In this document: positions 24,879 to 32,301 of the stretch, piece by piece
Layout of the letters: each line of letters begins with the position of its first letter
How positions within the stretch are numbered: the first letter of the stretch is position 1
NCBI RefSeq assembly: GCF_900114315.1
Contig: NZ_FOSQ01000001.1
Span: 1,377,782-1,441,781 of the forward strand
Origin: Falsiroseomonas stagni DSM 19981
Lineage (GTDB): Bacteria > Pseudomonadota > Alphaproteobacteria > Acetobacterales > Acetobacteraceae
Direction: 5' to 3'
DNA length: 64,000 nt
Translations under genes and position numbers: made by a program
The notes under the pieces: model-generated
Seen by the model: only the letters and a program-made list of their open reading frames with translations
What the model was told of the DNA's origin: nothing
Database searches by the model: none

Positions 24879-25645
24879 GCATCCCCCCGCGGGAGGCCGC
24901 GATCTCGATCCGCGGCCTCCGCAAGGCCTTCGGCGGGCAGCCCGTCTATTCCGGCTTCGACCTCGATGTGCGGCGGGGCGACATCCTGGCCATCTTTGGG
25001 CCTAATGGCTGCGGCAAGTCCACGCTGATCAACATGGCGGCGGGGCTGCTGCCGATGGATGGTGGCACCATCCTGTATGATGGGCGCGATGTCGCCGATG
25101 TGCGCGTCGGCTACGTCTTCCAGAACTACCGGGAGGCGTTGTTCCCGTGGCGCCGCGCCGCCGACAACATCCGCTACCCCCTGCGGCTGATGGGCCTGCC
25201 GAAGTCGGAGATCGAACGTCGCGTGGAGCGGCTGGCCGCCAGCTTCCGCGTGCGCTTCGACCTGCATCGCTACCCCTACGAACTCTCGGGCGGCCAGCAG
25301 CAGCTTGTCTCCATCATGCGCGCGCTGGCGGTGGAGCCGGAGGTGCTGTTCCTGGATGAGCCCTTCTCGGCCCTCGACTATGAGACGACGCTGTCGCTGC
25401 GGGACCTGCTGCAGGCCGTGCTGAAGGAGATCGGCGTCACCACGCTGCTCGTCTCGCACGACCTGGAAGAATCGATCGTGCTGGCGGACCGGCTGCTCAT
25501 GCTGACCAGGCGGCCGACGACGGTGGCGGATGATGTGCCGGTGGCGCTGCCCTGGCCGCGCGGCACGGCGGCGCTGTCCTCCCCGGGTTTCGTCGCCATC
25601 AAGGCGCGGTGCCTGGATGTGTTCCAGGCGGCGGTGGCGGCATGA
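24875..25645 (+). CDS. ABC transporter ATP-binding protein, TauB/SsuB type (system 2)
   Basis: 256 residues from GTG 24875, which overlaps the preceding stop (GTGA). Walker A is GPNGCGKST, signature LSGGQQQLVSIMRAL, Walker B VLFLDEPFSALD, switch SHDLEE. The Q-loop reads FQNYREALFPWRR. It energises import through the permease encoded immediately downstream. Confidence 0.94.
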   Translation: MSIPPREAAISIRGLRKAFGGQPVYSGFDLDVRRGDILAIFGPNGCGKSTLINMAAGLLPMDGGTILYDGRDVADVRVGYVFQNYREALFPWRRAADNIRYPLRLMGLPKSEIERRVERLAASFRVRFDLHRYPYELSGGQQQLVSIMRALAVEPEVLFLDEPFSALDYETTLSLRDLLQAVLKEIGVTTLLVSHDLEESIVLADRLLMLTRRPTTVADDVPVALPWPRGTAALSSPGFVAIKARCLDVFQAAVAA

Positions 25646-26391
25646 AGACCTTCGCGGCGCCCGTCGCTGGCGCGATCGGCTTCATCCTGCTCTGGCAGGT
25701 CGCCGTCTGGCTGCGCGTCGCCGACCCGATCCTGCTGCCGCCGCCCTCGGAAGCCTTCACCGATACCTGGGCGGCGCTGACGCGCGGCACGCTGGCGCTG
25801 GATACCTGGCGCACCGTGCAGCGCACGATGCTGTCCTTCCTGATCGCGACGGTCATCGGCGTGCCGCTCGGCGTCGCACTGGGTGCGAAGGAAAGCGTCT
25901 ATCGCAGCGTGGAGTTCGTGGTGGACTTCTTCCGCTCCACCCCGGCCTCCGCCATGTTTCCACTGTTCATCGTACTGTTCGGGCCGGGCGAGTCCACCAA
26001 GATTGCCGTCGCTGCCTTCGGCGCTGCGCTGGTCATCCTGTTCAACGCCGCCTATGGCGTGATCAATGCGCGCAGGACGCGGGTGCTGGCGGCGCGCATC
26101 ATGGGTGCCTCCGGCCCGCGCATCATGGCCGATGTGCTGGTGTGGGAGGCGCTGCCGCAGATCCTTGTCGGCATGCGTGCCGGCGTGTCACTGGCGCTGG
26201 TGATCGTGGTGGTGGCGGAGATGTTCATCGGATCCACCGACGGTCTCGGTCACCGCGTCATCAACGCGCAGATGCTGTTCGAGAGCGGGTTGATGTACGG
26301 CACCATCTTCGTGGCGGGCGCGCTCGGCTATGCGCTCAACCTGCTCTTCCTGCTGATCGAGAAGCGCTTCGTGCACTGGGCCGGGCGGTAG
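25642..26391 (+). CDS. ABC transporter permease, TauC/SsuC type (system 2)
   Basis: 249 residues from ATG 25642, which overlaps the ATPase stop as ATGA. It has about six membrane segments and the coupling segment ARIMGASGPRIMADVLVWEALPQ, read as the EAA-type loop. It completes the importer of the VOC operon. The gene ends two bases before the convergent FAD monooxygenase gene ends. Confidence 0.92.
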   Translation: MKTFAAPVAGAIGFILLWQVAVWLRVADPILLPPPSEAFTDTWAALTRGTLALDTWRTVQRTMLSFLIATVIGVPLGVALGAKESVYRSVEFVVDFFRSTPASAMFPLFIVLFGPGESTKIAVAAFGAALVILFNAAYGVINARRTRVLAARIMGASGPRIMADVLVWEALPQILVGMRAGVSLALVIVVVAEMFIGSTDGLGHRVINAQMLFESGLMYGTIFVAGALGYALNLLFLLIEKRFVHWAGR

Positions 26392-26393
26392 CG

Positions 26394-27545
26394 CTACACG
26401 ACGTCGGTGTAGAGTTGCCGCAGCTTGTCCATGAAGGGCGCCTGCATCTTGGCGCGCGTGCCCGCCACCACGTCGCAGGGCGGTACCAGCGTGTCGCTGG
26501 CTTCCCAGGAGAAGTCGCTGACGAACTTCACCCGGGGATCCCGCAGCGCCGCGATCTCAGCCACCGTCCCGCCGCGCTTCAGCACCACGCCGGCGACGAC
26601 GCCGCATTCCACTGCCTGCGTCGCGCCCTGGCCGAGGGTCGGCACCATCGCCTGCGCCGAATCGCCGAGGAACAGCGCGCGCCCGCCGGCGGCATGGCGC
26701 TGCACAGGCGACGTCGCGCTGCGCGCCCAGTGGATCTCGGGCAGGTGCTCTTCGATCTTGTCCAGCATCCAGGCCACGGCGGGGCCGGGCGTCCCGCCAT
26801 CCGGCGTGAACAGGGCGCGCTGCGCCTCGGCCGTTTTCATCGCCTCGGGGATCGTCTCCGACCCGTTCAGCGGAAAGGTGCCAGCGATGTAGACGGCGCC
26901 GCCCGGCACGCGGAAAGACAACAGCCGCGCATTGCCGTTGAACCACTGGCCGTAATCGTCATAGGGGCAGTCCGCGGCTTCCGTCACCAGCAAGCGCCAG
27001 ATGCAGACGCCGAGCAGCGTGCTCGTCGGCTCTCCGGCCGTCAGCGCCCGCAGCCGGCTGTAGCGCCCGTCGCCGCCGACCAGCAGGTCGAAGGAGCCGT
27101 GCCGCGTGAGGCCATCCGGCGTGCGGAAGACCGGCACCAGGCGCCCGGCCGCATCCTCCTCCAGCGCCTCGAGCACATGCGCGTTGCGGGTGCAGCCTGC
27201 CGCCGGGGCGCGCAGCAGGCGGTAGAGTTCCGACCAGCGGATCCGCACGCCCGGCTCCTCCGCGACCGAGAGCATGTCGAGGTCGAAGAGCCGCGTTCCA
27301 TCGGCCAGGTCCACGAACCAGCGATGCCAGGGGAGCGATGCCTCCCGCAGCGCGGCGTGGCGGGCGGGCATATGCCGGCGCAGCGCCTTCAGCGCGTTCG
27401 GGCCGATGTTGAGGCCCGTGCCGGCCTCCGCATGCTCGCCAGGCGCCACGCGTTCGAAGGCCGCCACGTCGATGCCTGGGGAGTCGAGAAGCGCCTCCGC
27501 CAGCAGGCTGCCCGCGACTCCCGTACCGATGATGCCGATGCGCAT
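26394..27545 (-). CDS. Class A FAD-dependent monooxygenase
   Basis: 383 residues. The N-terminal FAD motif is IGIIGTGVAGSLLAEAL; LLVGGDGRYSRLRAL is the GD/DG motif; GDSAQAMVPTLGQGATQAVE is the second FAD-ribityl motif. In most relatives that motif reads GDAAH; here Gln replaces the His. Class A enzymes hydroxylate aromatic or heteroaromatic rings using NAD(P)H and O2, and one branch (HpxO) hydroxylates urate. It is a single-gene unit with a sigma-54 promoter 31 bp upstream, divergent from the ring-opening amidohydrolase. A role in hydroxylating a nitrogen ring before ring opening is plausible; urate as the substrate is not shown. Confidence 0.85.
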   Translation of the reverse strand: MRIGIIGTGVAGSLLAEALLDSPGIDVAAFERVAPGEHAEAGTGLNIGPNALKALRRHMPARHAALREASLPWHRWFVDLADGTRLFDLDMLSVAEEPGVRIRWSELYRLLRAPAAGCTRNAHVLEALEEDAAGRLVPVFRTPDGLTRHGSFDLLVGGDGRYSRLRALTAGEPTSTLLGVCIWRLLVTEAADCPYDDYGQWFNGNARLLSFRVPGGAVYIAGTFPLNGSETIPEAMKTAEAQRALFTPDGGTPGPAVAWMLDKIEEHLPEIHWARSATSPVQRHAAGGRALFLGDSAQAMVPTLGQGATQAVECGVVAGVVLKRGGTVAEIAALRDPRVKFVSDFSWEASDTLVPPCDVVAGTRAKMQAPFMDKLRQLYTDVV

Positions 27546-27575
27546 GGAAAATACCCGCCAGTTCCGCGCGGGCCG

Positions 27576-27591
27576 TGCAAAGCCCGCGCCA
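27576..27591 (-). promoter_or_regulatory. Sigma-54 promoter TGGCGCGGGCTTTGCA
   Basis: Minus-strand element with TGGCGC at -24 (one base off TGGCAC) and TTGCA at -12, correct spacing. It lies 31 bp upstream of the FAD monooxygenase start. No equally clear element was seen for the divergent amidohydrolase gene at 27611. Confidence 0.6.
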
Positions 27592-27610
27592 CCTGACCTA
27601 TGCTTTAGCG

Positions 27611-28675
27611 ATGCCGAGCCTGTCGATCCACCGTCTCCCCATGGCCCATCCGGGCGACCTTTCCGCGCTGGCAGGGCTGATCGCCGCCGGCACGATCCGC
27701 GCGGGCGATGTCCGCGCCGTGATCGGCAAGACGGAGGGCAATGGCGGCCTCAATGACTTCACCAGGGGCTTCTTCACGCAATCGCTGATGCTGCTGCTGG
27801 CGCGGCATACGGGCGAGGCACCGGAGGCGCTGGCCGCGCGCATCCCCTGCGTGCTGTCGGGGGGCACGGAGGGCGCCCTCTCGCCGCACTACATGGTCTT
27901 CGCCGTGGCGCGCGACCGTGGTGGCGCATCGGGCCTCGCCCTCGGCAGCGCCTTCAGCCCGCCGACGCAGGCCGGCGAGATCGGCCGCGTCGCGCAGATC
28001 GAGGCCGTCTCCGCCGCCGTCCGCGCCGCCATGGCGGATGCCGGCATTGCGCGGGCCGAGGATGTGGCCCTGGTGCAGGTGAAAGCGCCCTGCGCGCTGG
28101 CACCCGGGCCGGAGGCGCGCAGCGGTGATCCCCGCATGCTGATGGCGCTGTCGCGCGCGGCGGCGGCTTTCGGCGCCGGCATCGCGATCGGCGACATCGC
28201 GCCGGAAGCAGGCACGGAAGCGGCGCTGCTGCGGGACGTCCAGCATTTCTCCAGTCGCGTGAGCATCTCCTCGGGCATCGAGGTGACCTGCAACGAGGTC
28301 GTCGTGATCGGCCGCGCTGCGGGCTGGACGCCGGGCATCACCGCGGGGGTCGCGCCGATGCGGGATTTGCTGGACCTCGATGGCGTCATCGCCGCCTGCC
28401 GGGCGGCCGGGCTGGAAGCGTCGCCCGCCGTTGCGGATCGCAGCCGCGTGCTCGGCGTGATCGCGAAGGGGGAGCCCGACAAGGCGGGCCATATCCGCGG
28501 CGCGCGGCACACCATGCTGGGCGATACGGATATCGATGCGCAGCGGCATCTGCGCGGCGCGCTGGGTGCCATCGTCGCCGCTGTCACCGGCGATGGCCAG
28601 GTTTTTGTCAGCGGCGGGGCGGAACATCAGGGACCGCCCGGTGGCGGCCTGGTCTGCATCTTCGCGCGGGAATAG
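27611..28675 (+). CDS. Cyanuric acid amidohydrolase / barbiturase family ring hydrolase
   Basis: 354 residues from ATG 27611, typical of the AtzD/TrzD/barbiturase family. The fold is three repeat domains, each giving one Lys and one Ser to the active site. All three pairs are present: Lys40 (IGKTEGNGG) with Ser83 (VLSGGTEG), Lys158 (VQVKAP) with Ser220/221 (ISSGIEVTCNE), Lys286 (VIAKGEPD) with Ser334 (FVSGGAEHQGPPGGG). The enzyme opens cyanuric acid to carboxybiuret, or barbiturate to ureidomalonate. Sequence alone does not settle which. No biuret or allophanate hydrolase was recognised nearby and a urease lies 30 kb away, which favours barbiturate. The family is small and rare, so this is the key marker of the island. 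Confidence 0.9.
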   Translation: MPSLSIHRLPMAHPGDLSALAGLIAAGTIRAGDVRAVIGKTEGNGGLNDFTRGFFTQSLMLLLARHTGEAPEALAARIPCVLSGGTEGALSPHYMVFAVARDRGGASGLALGSAFSPPTQAGEIGRVAQIEAVSAAVRAAMADAGIARAEDVALVQVKAPCALAPGPEARSGDPRMLMALSRAAAAFGAGIAIGDIAPEAGTEAALLRDVQHFSSRVSISSGIEVTCNEVVVIGRAAGWTPGITAGVAPMRDLLDLDGVIAACRAAGLEASPAVADRSRVLGVIAKGEPDKAGHIRGARHTMLGDTDIDAQRHLRGALGAIVAAVTGDGQVFVSGGAEHQGPPGGGLVCIFARE

Positions 28676-28698
28676 GGGCCACCGCGAGCGGCGGCCCC
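28675..28698. terminator. Strong hairpin between convergent genes
   Basis: GGGGCCACCG pairs with CGGCGGCCCC across a 4-base loop, with one mismatch in ten. It starts at the last base of the amidohydrolase stop codon and lies before the end of the convergent ABC binding-protein gene. It has no T-run, but its place between two converging units suits a two-way terminator. Confidence 0.5.
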
Positions 28699-28706
28699 CT
28701 GCAGGT

Positions 28707-29723
28707 TCAGCGGATCGCGTCCATCACCGCATGCGTCCAGGCATTGGTCGGCGCCCGGCTGATCACCGGCGATTCGCCGCCGGAGGACAGCAGCGTCTGC
28801 ACCGTACGCTCGTAATCCGCGGGCACCAGGCGGCCACCGCCCTCGGTATCCAGCAGGCGGGCGATCTCCCCCATCATGCGGCGCTGATGCGCGACCGTCT
28901 GCGCGCCGGAGGCATCGTTATCCAGCACGATCTGCGCCGCCGCATCCGGGTTCTGCCGCGCCCAGTCCCAGCCCTGCATGGAGGCGCGCACGAAGCGTGC
29001 CATCCGCGCCACGAAGGCGGCGTCCGTCAGGCGGTTCTCCAGCACATAGAGCCCGTCCTCCAGCGTGGCCACGCCCTGTTCCTCGTACCGGAAGACCTGG
29101 AGCTGTTCCGGGCGGAAGCCGCCATCGATGACCTGCCAGTACTCATTGTAGGTCATGGTGGAGACGCAATCGGCCTGGCGCTGCAGCAGCGGGTCCACGT
29201 TGAAGCCCTGGCGCAGCACCCGCACACCCTGAGGCGTGCCATTGGTGGGGTAGCCGAGGCGGGACATCCAGGCGAGGAACGGATACTCGTTGCCGGAGAA
29301 CCACACGCCGAGCGTCTTGCCGCGGAGGTCGGCGGGGGTGCGGATGCCGGTCTCCGCCCGGCAGGTCAGCATCATGCCGGAACGACGGAAGGGCTGGGCA
29401 ATGTTCACCAGCGGCACGCCGCGTTCGCGGCTGGCCAGCGCGGCCGGCATCCATTCCACGATTACGTCGGCGCGGTTGCCCGCGATGACCTGCGGCGGGG
29501 CGATGTCCGGCCCGCCCGGCGCAATCCGCACATCGAGGTTGGCGGCGCGATAGAAGCCGCGTGCCTGCGCGACGTAGTAGCCCGCGAACTGCGCCTGCGT
29601 GACCCACTTCAGCTGAAGGTTCACGCGTTCGACCGGCTGCGCCTGTGCCGCAGCACCGCCCGCGAGCATCCCGAGCCCCACCAGCCCGCCCAGCAGGGCG
29701 CGCCGCATCGATTCCATCACCAT
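28707..29723 (-). CDS. ABC transporter substrate-binding protein, NMT1/THI5 type (system 3)
   Basis: 338 residues from ATG 29723 with AAGGAGA 7 bases upstream. The signal peptide is about 28 residues (cleavage after AQAQ). The mature part has LQLKWVTQAQFAGYYVAQARGFY, seen here in parts, and ADLRGKTLGVWFSGNEYPFL, which is the THI5/NMT1 pattern also found in pyrimidine-precursor and riboflavin binding proteins. It is the last gene of the operon headed by the molybdenum hydroxylase, so its ligand is likely the hydroxylase substrate, probably an N-heterocycle. Confidence 0.88.
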   Translation of the reverse strand: MVMESMRRALLGGLVGLGMLAGGAAAQAQPVERVNLQLKWVTQAQFAGYYVAQARGFYRAANLDVRIAPGGPDIAPPQVIAGNRADVIVEWMPAALASRERGVPLVNIAQPFRRSGMMLTCRAETGIRTPADLRGKTLGVWFSGNEYPFLAWMSRLGYPTNGTPQGVRVLRQGFNVDPLLQRQADCVSTMTYNEYWQVIDGGFRPEQLQVFRYEEQGVATLEDGLYVLENRLTDAAFVARMARFVRASMQGWDWARQNPDAAAQIVLDNDASGAQTVAHQRRMMGEIARLLDTEGGGRLVPADYERTVQTLLSSGGESPVISRAPTNAWTHAVMDAIR

Positions 29724-29742
29724 CCCTGTCTCTCCTTCATTG

Positions 29743-30666
29743 TCAGCCGCGAACCGACGGGTGCCAGAAGGTCACCCGCCGCTCGATCAGCGCCATGGCG
29801 CCGTAGAATGCCGAACCCACCACCGCCGCGACAACGATTTCCGCCCAGACCATGTCGAGGGCGAGGCGCGCGGCTTCCGTCGTGATCCGAAAACCCATGC
29901 CGGTGGTGGGGGACCCGAAGAACTCCGCCACGATGGCGCCAATCAGCGCCAGGGGGGCATTCACCTTCAGCGCCGTGAAGATGAAGGGCAGGGCTGCCGG
30001 CAGGCGCAGCAGCAGCAGCGTCTGGCCATGGCCGGCGGCGTAGCTGCGCATCAGGTCGCGCTCCAGCGCGCCGGCGGCGGCCAGGCCCGCCACCGTATTC
30101 ACCAGCATCGGGAAGAAGGTCATGGCGACGACGACGGCGGCCTTGGACTGCCAGTCGAAGCCGAACCACATGACCATGATGGGCGCGATGCCGACAACGG
30201 GCAGCGCCGCGACCAAATTGCCGATGGGCAGCAGGCCGCGCCGCAGGAAGGGCACGCGATCCGCCAGCAGGGCCATCAGGAAGCCCGCGCCGCAGCCGAT
30301 GGCGTAGCCCGCCAGCACGGCCTTGACGAAGGTCTGCACGAAATCCTGCCAGAGCAGATGCGCCCCGCCGACCATGCGCACCGCGATGGCGGAGGGCGCC
30401 GGCATCAGGGCCATCGGCACCCCGAAGCCCACCACCAATACCTCCCACAGCGCGAGGATCGTGGCCCCGAAGGCGAGGGGGGCGGCCAGCGCCTGCCAGC
30501 CCTGGCCCGGCAGGTCGCCGAGTCGCTTCACCAGCCAGGCCGCCAGCAGCGCCACGACCGTGATGCCGAACCACATCGGCCCACCCGGTTCGCCCGGCGC
30601 ATGCACGCCGGCGATCGCCAGCGCGAAGCCCAGCACGGCCAGGGCGGCCAGCAGCGCCGTCCTCAT
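29743..30666 (-). CDS. ABC transporter permease (system 3, subunit a)
   Basis: 307 residues from ATG 30666, overlapping the stop of the second permease gene as ATGA. The C-terminal 230 residues are a normal TauC-type permease with the coupling segment AAGHGQTLLLLRLPAALPFIF. The first 65 residues add two extra hydrophobic segments (about 5-20 and 32-46), so the protein is longer than its relatives. With the adjacent permease it probably forms a heterodimeric channel. Confidence 0.9.
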   Translation of the reverse strand: MRTALLAALAVLGFALAIAGVHAPGEPGGPMWFGITVVALLAAWLVKRLGDLPGQGWQALAAPLAFGATILALWEVLVVGFGVPMALMPAPSAIAVRMVGGAHLLWQDFVQTFVKAVLAGYAIGCGAGFLMALLADRVPFLRRGLLPIGNLVAALPVVGIAPIMVMWFGFDWQSKAAVVVAMTFFPMLVNTVAGLAAAGALERDLMRSYAAGHGQTLLLLRLPAALPFIFTALKVNAPLALIGAIVAEFFGSPTTGMGFRITTEAARLALDMVWAEIVVAAVVGSAFYGAMALIERRVTFWHPSVRG

Positions 30667-31529
30667 GCCCGCGCCCCCATCCGCCGCGCCACGAGGCGCT
30701 CCGCCAGGCCCAGCAGCCCGACCAGGCTGGCGGAGACGACGGCCGCGACGGTCAGCGCCGACCAGATCTGCAAGGTCTGCCCGAAATAGGACCCCGCGAG
30801 CAGCCGCGCGCCGAGCCCCGCCTGCGCGCCGGTCGGCAGTTCCGCCACGATGGCGCCGACGACGGCGGCCGCGACGGCGACCTTCAGCCCGGCGAAGAGG
30901 TAGGGCAGGGAGGTCGGCACGCGCAGCGTCCAGAACACCTGCGCCGGCGTCGCCGAATAGGTCCGCAGCAGGTCGCGTGCCAGCGCATCGGGCGCGGCGA
31001 GCCCCTTCACCATGCCGATTGCGACGGGGAAGAAGCAGAGATAGGCGCTGATGATCGCCTTCGGCATCAGCCCCGTCATGCCGAGCGCGCCCAGCGCGAC
31101 GATCACGATCGGCGCCAACGCCAGCACCGGCACGGCCTGGGATGCGATGATCCAGGGCATCAGGCTGCGCTCCAGCGCCCGCACATGGATGATGGCGACC
31201 GCCAGCAGCACCCCCGCCAGCGACCCCAGCCCGAACCCCGCCAGCGCCGCGGACAGCGTGACTATCGCGTGGTTCACCAGGCTGCGGGGCGATGTGATGG
31301 GTGGCCCCGTCAGGCTGTTCCAGGTTTCCGTCAGGACCTGATGCGGCGCCGGCAGCAGCGGCCTGGCATGCGACAGGGTCAGCGACACCATCGTGGCGAA
31401 GTCGGGCGCGTTGCCGGCCCGCGCCTGCATGTCCCACACCACCTGCCAGTTCAGCCAGACGGCGCCGAGGTACCACAGCACCACGATCCCGGCGGAGACG
31501 GTCAGCACCGGGAGGATGCTAGCCCTCAT
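30663..31529 (-). CDS. ABC transporter permease (system 3, subunit b)
   Basis: 288 residues with about six membrane segments and the coupling segment SATPAQVFWTLRVPTSLPYLF. An N-terminal anchor is followed by a periplasmic stretch of about 50 residues. The start overlaps the ATPase stop by 11 bases. Systems 1 and 2 have one permease each, while system 3 has two, as in THI5/riboflavin-type importers with heteromeric channels. Confidence 0.9.
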   Translation of the reverse strand: MRASILPVLTVSAGIVVLWYLGAVWLNWQVVWDMQARAGNAPDFATMVSLTLSHARPLLPAPHQVLTETWNSLTGPPITSPRSLVNHAIVTLSAALAGFGLGSLAGVLLAVAIIHVRALERSLMPWIIASQAVPVLALAPIVIVALGALGMTGLMPKAIISAYLCFFPVAIGMVKGLAAPDALARDLLRTYSATPAQVFWTLRVPTSLPYLFAGLKVAVAAAVVGAIVAELPTGAQAGLGARLLAGSYFGQTLQIWSALTVAAVVSASLVGLLGLAERLVARRMGARA

Positions 31530-32301
31530 AGGAATGGCCTGCGCGAAGACCCTCCCGCACGCGCTGGGCGATGCGGAGAAATTCCGACGTCTCCCGGATC
31601 TCCAGCGGCCGGTCGGGGCCGAGGTCGCAATCGACGATGTCGGTGATCCGCCCCGGCCGCGGGGACATGACGACGATGCGGGTTGAGAGGAACACCGCCT
31701 CCGGGATCGAATGGGTGACGAAGACCACCGTCTTCCGCGTCGCCGCCCAGAGCTTCAGCAGTTGCTCGTTGAGGTGGTCGCGAACGATCTCATCCAGCGC
31801 GCCGAAGGGCTCGTCCATCAGCAGCAGCTTCGGCTCGAAGGCGAGTGCGCGGGCGATGGAGGCGCGCTGCTGCATGCCGCCCGAAAGCTGCCAGGGGAAT
31901 TTCCGCTCGAAGCCCGAGAGGTTCACCAGCGCCAGCTGCTTGCGCGCCCGCTCCTGCCGCTCGGCCTTGGAGAGGCCCATGATCTGCAAGGGCAGCATCA
32001 CGTTGCCCTCGATGGTACGCCAAGGGAACAGCGCCGGGGCCTGGAAGACATAGCCGTAATCGCGCGCCAGCCGCGCCTCCTCCGGCGTCACTCCATTGAC
32101 GCGGATCTCGCCACCCGTCGGCTTCTCCAGGTCGGCGATGACGCGCAGCAGCGTCGTCTTCCCGCAGCCCGAGGGGCCGATGAGGGAGATGAATTCGCCT
32201 GGCGCGATGTCGATATTCACGTCGGACAGCGCATGGACCGGCCCGTCATTGGTGCCGAACACCAGCGACAGGTTACGCGCGGCGATCGCCGGCTCAGCCA
32301 C
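31519..32301 (-). CDS. ABC transporter ATP-binding protein, TauB/SsuB type (system 3)
   Basis: 260 residues from GTG 32301 (then AEPAIAARN). This start lies 8 bases inside the end of the hydroxylase gene and gives the normal family N terminus; longer readings would run into the hydroxylase gene. Walker A GPSGCGKTT, signature LSGGMQQRASIARAL, Walker B LLLMDEPFGALDE, switch VTHSIPE. The overlap means transporter and hydroxylase are translated together. Confidence 0.93.
   Translation of the reverse strand: MAEPAIAARNLSLVFGTNDGPVHALSDVNIDIAPGEFISLIGPSGCGKTTLLRVIADLEKPTGGEIRVNGVTPEEARLARDYGYVFQAPALFPWRTIEGNVMLPLQIMGLSKAERQERARKQLALVNLSGFERKFPWQLSGGMQQRASIARALAFEPKLLLMDEPFGALDEIVRDHLNEQLLKLWAATRKTVVFVTHSIPEAVFLSTRIVVMSPRPGRITDIVDCDLGPDRPLEIRETSEFLRIAQRVREGLRAGHSYEG

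Noticed and set aside
26394..27545. HpxO-type urate hydroxylase
   Set aside because: Only the general class A FAD motifs are visible; nothing specific to urate hydroxylase can be shown and no allantoin pathway set is complete here.
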